DNA of 38,648 nt from positions 7,489 to 46,136 of the forward strand of contig NW_014577363.1 of the NCBI RefSeq assembly GCF_000485595.1. The letters are read 5' to 3'. The notes below the pieces were generated by a model, which did not search any database, was not told the DNA's origin, and was given only the letters and a program-made list of their open reading frames with translations. The position numbers and the translations under genes are program-made. The first letter of the stretch is position 1. Each line of letters opens with the position of its first letter. This document shows positions 10,769 to 22,700 of this stretch, one piece after another. This stretch comes from Priapulus caudatus. Taxonomy: Eukaryota > Priapulida > Priapulimorpha > Priapulimorphida > Priapulidae.

Positions 10769-10816
10769 AATAAACTAGTTATAGTTATGTTCTTACATAA
10801 ACTATAATAGTTTATG
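10769..10816. repeat. Inverted repeat, about 20-bp arms
   Basis: ATAAACTAGTTATAGTTATG pairs with CATAAACTATAATAGTTTAT with about three mismatches. Flanking CCAAGA and TCTTGG extend the stem after a bulge. Confidence 0.85.
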
Positions 10817-10922
10817 TGTTCTTGGCACCACCTAACACACAGCATATACGATGTAACACACAGTAGGGCCTACATACCACTGCAGACATAATAATGCACG
10901 GATATTATCTCACATCCACATT

Positions 10923-11025
10923 ATCAGGAGTAAGATAATAGAATGGATTAATAAAAACACATTGATTTATTCAATTTTTAACTTGTATTTTTTCACTGAT
11001 ATTCCATGTTTTATTTTACTCCTGA
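10923..11025. repeat. Inverted repeat with TCAGGAGT ends
   Basis: TCAGGAGTAAGATAA near 10924 pairs with TTATTTTACTCCTGA near 11011-11025. The interior is less self-complementary than in other members. It sits in the predicted 3' UTR of the nephrin-like gene. Confidence 0.8.
11010..11015 (-). terminator. Candidate poly(A) signal of the nephrin-like gene
   Basis: TTTATT on the plus strand is AATAAA on the minus strand, about 200 bases downstream of the stop codon at 11215-11217. It lies inside the arm of the 10923-11025 inverted repeat. A second candidate is near 10974. The cleavage site is unknown. Confidence 0.45.
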
Positions 11026-11214
11026 CACTATACAGTATATTAATTACGTTTGTACACCGACATAGACAACACAATTAATGCAAGAGTGCCTTGTGCGTTG
11101 TGTATTGCATCTATGTATGTGTTTATATATGTACACGCATTTATATATATATATATTTGTACCCTATAAGTGAGCAAGTACATTGTATTGTATATTATCG
11201 GATTTACAACTAGG

Positions 11215-11591
11215 CTACACCAACACGTCGAACATAGACTGCGGCTCGTATGCAGCTTCGCTTACATCTACGTAATCGTAGGCTCTCGGCGTCACTCTAG
11301 GATTCGTTCTATGCGGCCGAACGGTGAGCGGTGGCGACGGTGGCGCCACTGCGGGTCGCGTCGAGTACGGGTTGGCGCTGTTGCAGCGTGGGTCGATGGG
11401 CGTGGTCTGCGGCAGGGTGGGGCGGCGGGTGTACGGGGTCGTGCTGATGCTGCGGGAGGTGGGGTCGGCGACGTAGCGCGGCTGTTGTCGCGTCGGCATC
11501 GTTGTGATGCCACCGTTCAACTGCTGGTGGCTACCTCCCAGGTGACTGGTGGATCGCATCGGTGGAGCAGGGGGGTTGCGGATTCTGTCAG
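11215..11591 (-). CDS. NPHS1: Nephrin-like coding exon 6: C-terminal tail and stop
   Basis: Acceptor ATTCCGCTACAG. Codes residues 1277-1401, a Pro/Thr/Arg-rich stretch ending in YDYVDVSEAAYEPQSMFDVLV less its last residue in spirit; YDYV is at 1381-1384 and the protein stops at 11215-11217. YDYV fits the YDxV pattern bound by Nck SH2 domains in vertebrate nephrin. The hydrophobic last residues (VLV) could be a class II PDZ ligand; both roles are inferred. Confidence 0.9.
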
Positions 11592-14500
11592 CTGTAGCGG
11601 AATAGTAACACGTTACGTTCGTAGAAAAGACAACAAAGTTGAAGACAACAATAAAAAACAAAGAAACGACAACAAAGTCTGTAGAGAAGACTGTAGAAAA
11701 TTACAATTACAAAACAAATCGAATTTATACACAATACAACTGTTCCCAAACAGATTTTCTAATAGGACCAACATCACAATTAAGCAAGGCTCGCAGCTCT
11801 ACACATGAAGTCAACATCGAAATTACAGCACTGCCCGACCATGGAACAGCACAAGCTGACCATGGAACGGCACAAGCTGACCATGGAACAGCACAAGCCG
11901 ACCAGGGAACAGCACAAGCTGACCATGGAACGGCACAAGCTGACCATGGAACGGCACAAGCCGACCATGGAACGGCACAAGCCGACCATGGAACGGCACA
12001 AGCCGACCATGGAACGGCACAAGCCGACCATGGAACGGCACAAGCCGACCATGGAACGGCAGACGCCGTCCAGCATACCAGCAAACTTCGATCGTCTGCT
12101 ACGTACCTTGCGCGGAGGGACTCCTGGCGGCCATGTTGGCCTGTGACGACTGCAGCCGACTGTAGGTCGTGTACGGGTCGGGCGTGCCTCGCGCGTACCC
12201 GTACCCGTACTGCTGCCGCCGCAACGCCTCCGAGTAGTCCTCCACGTCCGACTCGGCCTCCTTGTAGGCGGCGCCACCGTGCTGCGCCGCGTAGGCATCG
12301 CGGAACGTCTTGTAGGTGGGACTCGTTCCGTGGTAGATGCTCGCCTGCTCCAGGGTAGCGTCGTCCAGGTAGAATCCACGGCTGCCGGCCGCCGGACGGT
12401 CCCCGTAGTGGGCGCCACTTTCGGAGAAGTCGTCGCGAGCGAGGTCGTCGACGTGACTGTACATCTCGACGGTGTTCGACTTGGTGTCCGTCTCGGCAGC
12501 GGCCGCTAGGGGGCGAGAGACGTTATTGATTTACGTTAATTTGTTGTTTAATTGACGTTATTCAGATATTATCAGGAGCGTATAATAATATATTATAATA
12601 GTATATAATAGTATATAATAATTATATATTAATGCCTGCTGTTGGGGGCACTATTCCTTCCCAAAGCAACACTATGAGAGCATAGTGCCCCCAACAACAG
12701 GCATTAATGTTTTTAGTGCATCACATGACTATGCAATCTACTTTTCATGCGTATATACCTTCTTTATACTCCCTAATTTGCCGGTGCATTCGATGTAACA
12801 AAACACTCGACACAAACACAATCGCCATTAATTCCAAAATCTTGCGTGGCGCCCAGACGCAGGAGATTCGTGACGTAAACACAATGCTAAGGCGGGCACT
12901 ATCTCTTCATAATGCCTGCTGCGTTATCCAATGAGATTGCAGCGATTCATCACGTCATGCACTAATAGTATATAATAGTAGATAATAATATAGCTATTAT
13001 TATTCACTTCTGATATTATAGGGGAGACTTTATTGAATTTAAGGATGCACGGCAGGAAGACCGTTTGTCATAGAATAATGCGTGTGGCGTTCTGCGTTCG
13101 CCTGCGTACGCCAGCCTACGTTGATGGATGAATGAAGGTTAAAGACAAGGAGTGAACTCGATCTTCAGATTAAAATACTAAATATTAACGAGTGATAGAC
13201 GGAGATTTGGTCGCATAATACGAAGAAATCACATATTGAACGTCTAAAATAAACACAACTGTTCGGTACGCATCCTTCTCTAACAAACCGCGCACCACTG
13301 TGATCGACAACAAGCTTCACAGAATATTCCCAAACAGAATGTATAGTTATCGCGATGACCCTGCCTATTCGTCACAGTTATATCTCCCTATCGATCCCTC
13401 AGTCTGTCAACATTCCCCTACCCCCAATAAGATGACTAATTCCATTCCCGGGAGTACGTCACATACGGTCATTATTCTGCTTCTATATATTAGGACCTTT
13501 GCTCTTAACGTGTCCATGTATATATTAACTATCTCTGTATCCGTCATTACTCTTCCGCGGTTACAGCTTAATTAATGCGTTAATCACTGCTATGCTGTCT
13601 CTACACCGATAATGATGTTATTGCCAATGAAACCTATTGCTCGTATATACCTGTAATATATTCTGCCTTTATAATTCTCTGGGTTATTCCAGAGTAATTC
13701 TCTGGATTTCATCCAAACATACTTGCAAATAAACAAAACATCTTATCTTAAAATGCATCGCGACTGCTCGCCTGCTTAGCTCTCCGTCCCCAGAATGAAT
13801 GCACATGTAAGTGGCTGAAGTATTCGTTAAACCGGAGCAAGACTAATGTGCCGCTCCGTTCTGTTTTGAGGGGAAGAATCCATCAGGATTCTATCCGTAT
13901 CCACAAAGGGAAACTGCAGCGTTGATGACGTCATCACGCCAAATAATTAAAGAAGGCGTTCATTGTGATTAGACTCACTATATCATTTTCATTCTAGTTA
14001 CAGTTTTATAGATTGTCATACATCTATGCTTGTTCAGAAGGATGTGTAGCCAGTTTATTTTTTTCCGAGAACTCGCAATTTCAGAGACCCACAGGAGGTA
14101 GCAACGCGCAAAATGTCCATGAAAGCGCAGTTCCCAAAACAAAAGAACCTACGCGGTAAATGAATCGTTAGTGACCGATCAGGGCTAGGGATTAGAGGCA
14201 ATGATTGATCCCCGTAAGCTGGGTTTACACTATCAACTTTCTGTTGAAAAGACTATCAACTTTTCAACTAATCGACCGAAAGTCGGCAGCGTAAACGTAA
14301 ATAAATTGTAACGTAATAATTTCAGCTCAACAAGCTGATATAGGAACTAGTTGAGCGATTAGAACATGTTCTATTTTGCTCAACGTTTGGTTTAACGTTT
14401 TCAACAATGTTGAAACGTTTGCTGATTCGCGATCGATAACGTAAAAACTTTAAACATCTGATAGAAAGGTTAGAAGATATAACGTTGAAAAGTTTATCCA

Positions 14501-17500
14501 CTCGTTGACTTTTCCATAGTGTAAACACAGGGCAAACGGTCGCACTGCATGGTCAACGCTCTGTTTGCCTATGTAATCGCACACCGTAAAGGTTCCGACA
14601 GGGTCTGGGGAATGCCTGCCGTGAATTACACCGAGTAGCCGCCCGAGCGGGCTAATAACCTCCACTAGCAGTATCCATAAAACTACACGTGTTTTCACTC
14701 AATCTACACACAACGCATCCAACTGCCCGTAACCCCGACTGCATGGGAAATGCCCGAGACGCCCTGCTGCACATATTCAGCGCTGCCCTACTGTTACAAA
14801 GATGCATGTATTACCATAACGGCTTCACGGCAAGCCTTCGCCTTCTCTCTATACGTGCGTCTCGCTTTCACTTCTGCGGTTCTATCGCGCTCATATCACA
14901 CTCACTCTCTGTATATCTGTATCACGCTCACTCTCTGTATATCTGTATCACGCTCTCTCTCTGCATATCTGTATCACGCGCTCTCTCTCTCTCTCACTCT
15001 CTCTCTCGCGCTCTCTCTCTCTCTCTCTCTCNNNNNNNNNNNNNNNNNNNNNNNNNNNNNNNNNNNNNNNNNNNNNNNNNNNNNNNNNNNNNNNNNNNNN
15101 NNNNNNNNNNNNNNNNNNNNNNNNNNNNNNNNNNNNNNNNNNNNNNNNNNNNNNNNNNNNNNNNNNNNNNNNNNNNNNNNNNNNNNNNNNNNNNNNNNNN
15201 NNNNNNNNNNNNNNNNNNNNNNNNNNNNNNNNNNNNNNNNNNNNNNNNNNNNNNNNNNNNNNNNNNNNNNNNNNNNNNNNNNNNNNNNNNNNNNNNNNNN
15301 NNNNNNNNNNNNNNNNNNNNNNNNNNNNNNNNNNNNNNNNNNNNNNNNNNNNNNNNNNNNNNNNNNNNNNNNNNNNNNNNNNNNNNNNNNNNNNNNNNNN
15401 NNNNNNNNNNNNNNNNNNNNTCCCTCCCTCCCTCCCTCCCTCCCTTTCCCCAATTAGTTTCTATCCATAATCGGCACGTCTCTTTCCTTCCTAATGCAGC
15501 TTTACGATTGATTGATAATCGGGTTATTTCTTTGTTCTCGGGTCTCCGTTCCATTTATTTATATGACCTTTTTATTGTATATTTCCCGTGCCTGTTTCGC
15601 TAATCTCTGTATAGCACTGTCGGAACTTCCCCCTTCCTTGCTGCGTCTTTATCTTCACGCACATCTCTGTAACTGTGTCTTCTCTCGGTTCACACCTCCG
15701 CACTGCCGACTGCTTACACAACGAAAACGGTGCGAAAATCTTTTCACAACCGAGACTTCACCACGCATTCTAGTAACTAGAGAAACCTTCTTCCCCCACC
15801 CCACTCGCTGTCTGCCGCAGCTCCGGGGTCCGCCTGCCCCTTGGTCCACTGCCCCCGCCACCGGCCCTAGCGTCGCCCGTTGTTATTCCACCAGGAGTCT
15901 GTATCGGCACAGCAGGAGCTCGCGGTGGCATTTCGGGCTCAATTTCGGCGCTCATGTGCGCGCTAGCTGTTTGCTTTGAGGGACACGGCCGGGCCTGCTG
16001 AGCGGGCACCGCTAGGGTTTCAGCCGGCTTTCATGGAACCATAGAGCCACGTAGTAAAGTAGAGCGTATACTACAGCGACACACGCCGGCAAAAACATCG
16101 CAGCCAAAATACTCGATGTTCGAATAGGGCCGTAGTATTTTTTTATAATTTTATTAAGCCAAAAACAAACGCAATGGCTGTAACTAACTTATGTAACTAA
16201 TGTCGCAAACTGTAACAGCGCATGCGCACCGTGTGCGGGGGCCTTAAATGTACGACGGGGACGAAAGGAACGATGAAATATAGCTGAAAATAACAATCGA
16301 AATTCATCACTCCAGTATAATATTCGTATCTTTTATGTAATGCTTACCACATATGCATTAGGAGTGAATATGAATGAAAGTTTGGTATACTTTTACATGA
16401 ATTAATGTGACCGACTTCTGATAATGATAAATGACAATCAGTAGTTCATCGTCTTAAAACATAACAGCCTCTCTCAGCGCCGCGACTCCGCTTCATTGGC
16501 ACGGGATTAAAAGTCTTTCTATACTGCAATTGTTAATTATCGTCGACTCTTTTCACAGAAACAAGCTACCGGTGGGTTCAGGGACCTTTTGAATCATTCG
16601 AAGAAACAATCGAGTAATTGCTACGCGTTTACCGAACGAAATATCGGCCTCGTGTCTAATGAACAAGCGTCTGTTCTAATGAACCTGACGATTCTACTAG
16701 CATGCCGATTTCCATTCGTCGCAACAGACAATAACAACTAGCGTGAGTAGTGAGTACGCGACTGCATATAGCCGGTGTTTTTTTTGCCGCCCTGAAAACC
16801 TCCACGGGAACTGTAATAAAAAGCGTGCCGTTCAATAGCAGCACGTTGGTGTGAAGAAAGGTCAGCAAGAATGTCTAGCTCTTTTTAGATGGTCTCTGAT
16901 GAGGGGATAACACATGCGGGGGAGGGGGGAGCGATGCACGTGCGAAAACCCAATGTAAAGGAAGAGCGTAGGCGTATATATGTAGGGTTCGTAGAGAAAA
17001 AACATATACACACATTACGGAAACCTGACTGTTAGGCGTTACCAGCCACCCTAATATCGTGTCAGCCTCCACCCAGTTCAGCTGTCATCTTATAACCCCC
17101 ATCACATCGTGTCAGCCTCCACCCAGTTTAGCTGTCATCTTATAACCCCACCCCACACCGTTTCCACTTTTTTCTCAACGCATTCCCTCTCACGCCCTTC
17201 CCTTCCCGAGGCACAGCGTACACTTCTCCTTCTCGCTCAGTTTCTCCAGCTTCCTCCTCATCGCGCTCCTGGCTTCTAACGAGCTAACGCTTCTTTCTAG
17301 CCTTCTCTTTACACCTCCTCTCTCGTTACGCTCCTCGATCCTCACCCACTACGTACTTTCCGCCTTCCTTCCCTCACGGGTCTCCCTGCTCCGATGTACG
17401 ACCCACCTTTCTTCTTATACTTTTCTTCTTTCATTTCTTCTTTTTTGCTTAGTGCACGCTATTTCATCCACAAGCGCAGCCCTCACTCACCTTCCTCCTC

Positions 17501-19733
17501 CTTCTTGCCACGTCTATACTTGACAAAGTAGATCACGAGCATGATGTTGATTGCCAGTAGAATCGCTCCGATGATGGCAATGGCGACGATGAGAAGAATA
17601 GGCATCTTGTCACTTCCCTTCCTGATGCCGAGGATACCTGCACAACACAACAGCAACAAACACGAATCAACTCGATTACCGCGTGGATCGACCGGCGGTT
17701 TCACGTGGACTAGGATGGAAGTATACCTGTTTTTCGGAATAACTAACGCTATCAATAGTAGTAGTGTAGTATTAGCCACCGTGTTATAGGTACTGTGTGC
17801 TGCAGTGGCTAGGTCAAGAGTAGTGTAGTGAAGAAAAAGACATTACTTCTGTCAAATACAATAACATTGATATTGGCAATTAACAATTGGCCAATTGCCA
17901 ATTTACATTAACAAATGACCGGTCGCTGGTTGCCACCGTGCCCGGTTGAATATGCGCATACTATAATTACATATGTTAACTAAATATTACAGGGAGAGAA
18001 GCCTTGCTAATTAAGCACTAATGAGGCGTGTTGAAATTTCACCTGTAACAAAACACGCGTGCAAAAACTCCGAGCCCCGCCTACCGCTAGCTCGGCACAG
18101 GTAACTGCCTGCATACATACACACGTAGCCTCGCTACCCGCCACTATCGACGCGGTAACATCCCGGTTCGTCTATTACAATTTCGGCCACTCCCGTTTCG
18201 TAGAGGCCTACTTCCCATTTCGTCTACTTTTCATTTCGTATACTTCCCACTTCGTCTACTTTTCACTTCATCTACTTCCCATTTCATCTACTCCCGTTTC
18301 GTCTAACCCCGGAATGGTTAATAGTGCTATTTCATCTACATAGACGCCACCTTCTCAGATATTAATTAATTATCAGACCCGGTGGTCCGTAGATATGTTT
18401 TCTACAGCTCAGCATCGCAGGCGGTTCTACTACGCAACAAGTAACTTTTTTGCCCTTGCAGTATTTTTTTGTCCAGCAGCATCTAGTTTATTGTCATACA
18501 CTGCTAGAGTCGCGCGCAGTGGAAGCGATAGCATGGACACATCTGCTCGTCGCCATTTTTCTTTTTCGCGCCGACACTGCTGCCGCGACTGCACGCACCG
18601 AGTACAGGCGGACAACAGTCGCTGCCGCCACCCGCAGAAACTCACATCTGGCGAAGAGATTCTCAACCGAGGCTTGGGTGTCTCTCTCTCTCCCTCTCCG
18701 TATACAGTAGTTGCGGTACGGACACATGGCGAGAGGGGGGGGGGCACGCGGTGTGCCCGACCGTACGTACTTAACGTGCGTAGGCACGGGAACACGTGTA
18801 CGCCTGCCCGCGCGAGCACCGAGTGTACGCCCGAGATGTGGCTCCCCTACACACTACTACACACTAAACATGCGCTGTTCAATTTGTGCTGCAACTCGAG
18901 CGGCTGACGGCCTGTGGCGAGCTTGGGTCTACACAGCTAGTCAATTAGCGCGTGTATGCCAGCGCTACGCATTGCTGAGCTGTCAACGAAGTTTACACGC
19001 GCGTAGAGTTCTCATAAGTTATTCACCGAACTTCATGACAAGCGATATTCGACACTGACACAGTGGGGAGTGAGTAGGGGACTAAGGAAAGGAGTGAGAG
19101 CGATAGGGCGTGTGTGGGAGTGTGATAAGGATAGGGGAGGATATGGGAGAAAGGGAGGAAGAGTGCGACTGATAGAGAGAAAGAGAGAGTGTGGGGGGGA
19201 GAGAGGCCTAGGGTGGCGAGGGAACGGGGGCGAGAGAGAAATTAGGGAGAGCGGGTGGAGAGAGAGAAATGAGAGCGCGAGAGAGAGAGAGAGAGTGAGT
19301 GAGAGCGAGAGAGAGCGATAGAGAGAGAGAGAGAGAGAGAGAGAGTGCTAGCCATAACAATCTGGCTTTCTGATAAGGGCTTTGTTATGTCCCAATCGAG
19401 GCCACCACATACCATCTAGCCTCTTGTGTTTCCACTGAAACTGCAAAGATGTAAAATCTAGATGACCCAGTATCGATCCAATATAACTGAGCCGAACTAC
19501 ATCACCGCGGGTCACAAATTGAAACTTGTTTACAGTAAACGTGTTTAAATGTCGCAGCCGCTTGATTTACGTGAGTGTCACATCACGGCTTCTAAAAGGT
19601 GACCTTTCAGAAATTGAAAAAACGCCTTCGCACCATCGCATTCAATCGGCATTTAGCTACCGATTGTTCTTTTTCGTTTTTATTCGCCTCATCATCATCG
19701 TCCTCCCCCTCCTCTTCCTCCTCCTCCTCCTCC

Positions 19734-19774
<41 letters not shown>

Positions 19775-22700
19775 TTCACCCTTCTTCTTTCTCTTTTCGC
19801 CGGCATTGAATTTTCTCCATTTCATCACGTTCCCGTTGTCTGACTTGTCCAGCAAATGCGAAATTCGCCGCGTATCCACCGAGGAGAACGTCGGCCAAGC
19901 CAACTGACAACTCTTCCCATATCTGTGTCACTTAATTGCAACGTCAGCAAGGAGTTAGGTAAGCGGACATGAGCAGATGTCGACGAAAGCTGAGCAAACA
20001 ACGGTGTAATCATATATCGCTCGCTGTACAGTGAGCAGCTCGTATGACTAGTCCCCACAACTCACTAGCAGCTAGCTGAGGGACATACGACACGCGCTGC
20101 ACGTGTGTATCCACGGGCACTTGGGACAGAGTCAGTAAAAACTGAAAATAATATGAACGCACATTTACAAATACTACCGTAGGCCCTACCTCTCAATTAC
20201 AGTTTCACTGTTGTGTCACTGTATATCAACTTTCCTTCATAAAAACTAACGCCGAACGCTCCCGCACTCGCCGCTGCGGGTGTGCGGTGTCGACATGATA
20301 ATGATAATAATATATAAAGTTATATATTATTATCATTATCATATAAAGTTTTAACTTGATATATTATTATCATTATCGTATATACAGTGACACAACAGTG
20401 GAACTGTAATTGCGAGGTAAGGCCTACGGTAGTATTTGTGAATGTGCGTTCATATTGTTTTCAGTTTTTACTGTCTCTGTCCCAAGTGCCTGTGTGTGCT
20501 CTACGGCTCTACGCCATCCCCTTTTTGCTACATTTTTTGCGCGCGCCTAAACACGCGCGTAATTTCTTTACGTAAGGTGAGACGGTGACACCGACGACGC
20601 GACTCCAGCTCTAACATTACCATCATCAGCGATCGTCTGCCGGACGCGGATACATGTCTACCCAAACACGCGCTAAGAGGTAGAGGCCACCAGCACGGAT
20701 AACGTGCGCCAGGCTGAAGCCAGCTCGCTTACCCGGAGTACCGAACAGCCACGGAGTAGCCACGGTTACTGTTACCGAACGAAATCGCTTGCCGCGATCG
20801 CTTCACGAATGTTTCCCTCCCCGGGGGAGAGTGCGATCGAGTTGCGACTTTGAACGGCGAATCAAACCATCGCGCTGGTTTTCGCTAACTGCGATCCAAT
20901 CAAAGCAACGATGCTGCGCTGTTTCGTCTTTAATTACCGGGATGGCTTTGATTACCGGGGATGGTCGCGAGTGTTATCAAGTGTTATATACAGTTACTGG
21001 AGCGCGCATATGCGAGAGCACTCTGTTTGTTGAGCGGGGTACGCAGAAACTTTGTTCTCATTTGCCTAAAAGCAATCGCAGTCTATATTCAAACGAGAGG
21101 GGATAGTTCGGAAAATGTAAAGCAGAATGTGAGAAGGGTTCAACTACCTGCTTCTGCTGGTATTTCGCTAGCTGTCTTAGTTGTAATGGCTGTCTGCTGG
21201 TATCCACTATCGCCCAGTCTGCAAAATAAAACATTAGGATAGATTACATTCCTAAATTATTATTATAAATTACTTTCCTTTATAACCGACTAATCTTTAC
21301 AAATCTTCTCTGAATATCACAGAATCGCATCTGCAGGTTCGATTACATTTATGTAACTACTGGCATGTGGCGCTCCGAATACGTTGTGCAAATGCGCGTG
21401 ACAGTAAACGGGGGTATAAACAAATAAAACCTTGCTAAGCTCCCCTGCAAACGCGCCATTCCCCCGCCCTCTATAAATTCCTGTTCTTATGTTTTAGGGG
21501 CTTCATCTCCATCTACTATAGATACCTCGCGTCTACTACAGACCACGTTACCTCCCCCCCCCCCCCGCTCTCAACAGAGTCTCTAACTCATTGAGAAACA
21601 ACGAGTCGTGGGCTCGGTCCGGTCACAGGGACGCACGGAATCAATACTCCCAGCCCCGAAAAAAAACGTAACATTAAGAGCTAATAATACCTATATATGA
21701 TATATATAATAATATATTATATATTATATATAATATATATAATAGGTATTATTAACTCTTGGTAATATTACACGCACTATTCACTCTTTAGAAGCGAGTA
21801 TATATTAGACGTATATCAAGAGTAGATAATAACACATACAGTAATACACGATTTACAGCAATACTCTAGCAAATATATGTAAACGAATATCAGTACCATG
21901 AAGGTGAGTGATTAGTGGTCATAATAAGCTGAGGAACGTATACACTTGCTTCTTTATTGGTGGCAAATTTTGATGAGAAAAATCGGTTAAAAATGCGGGA
22001 ATCGGTTGTCTCACTCTTGTGTTATTATCTACTCTTGACGTATATATATCGTGCCTATATATATATTCAACCATCATGATACACCTCAGATCCGTTAGAT
22101 AACTCGTACGTATGGTGTTCCAAAATTGCCATCGCGCGTCGTGCGATTCAAATGTGCGACGTCGCGCACGACGTCGCACATTTCTGTTCCATAATTGCCG
22201 TCGCGTCGTGTTTTTTATTCCTTCCTCAAACACGACGTCGCCCTTTTTCAAACACGACGTGGCCCTTTTTCAAACACGACGTCACCCTTTTTCAAACACG
22301 ACGTCGCCGGAGGTAGAATACCCAGCTATGTTTACAACAAACTGTAAACAATATTTATAAAATTGTAAAAAGTGGTCGAAATTAGATGGGCCGCACGCCG
22401 CGCGATGGCATTTATGGAACACGGTTAAAAAAGGGCGACGTCGCGTTTGAAAAGGGAGACGTCGTGTTTGAAAAGGGCGACGTCGTGTTTGACAAGGGCG
22501 ACGTCGTGGTTGAGGAAGGAATAAAAAACACGACGCGACGGCAATTATGGAACAGAAATGTGCGACGTCGTGCGCGACGTCGCACATTTGAATCGCACGA
22601 CGCGCGATGGCAATTTTGGAACACCATACGTACGTAATGCAAGCCATCAGAGCTCGTCGTCCTTTAGAAACTGCCCACCTAATGTAGACCATCTAGCTCT

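Larger units (their letters stand above)
17638..21147. other. Nephrin-like intron 2
   Basis: A 3.5-kb phase-1 intron holding a degenerate 16-bp repeat (18193-18306), a GA-rich run (19120-19350), a TCC/ATC microsatellite (19688-19776) and the large foldback 20112-20494. I found no additional exon; the phases of exons 2 and 3 need none. Confidence 0.75.

Noticed and set aside
11639-12358. 239-residue plus-strand frame DHGTAQA
   Set aside because: It runs through the intronic 21-bp array and then antisense to the real tail exon.
14689-15603. Long frames across the N gap
   Set aside because: More than a third of their length is undetermined sequence flanked by CT repeats.
17638-17779. Upstream extension of the membrane exon (frame starting MANTTLLLL)
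   Set aside because: It lies beyond a good CAG acceptor at 17638, and exon 2 joins at 17637 in phase. The extension would disrupt the FN3-to-membrane junction.
18430-18819. Minus-strand 129-residue frame in nephrin-like intron 2
   Set aside because: Lacks a phase-compatible pair of splice sites and any Ig, FN3 or tail similarity.
21330-21360. GGTTCGATTAC resembling a tRNA B box
   Set aside because: No matching acceptor, D or anticodon stems around it.
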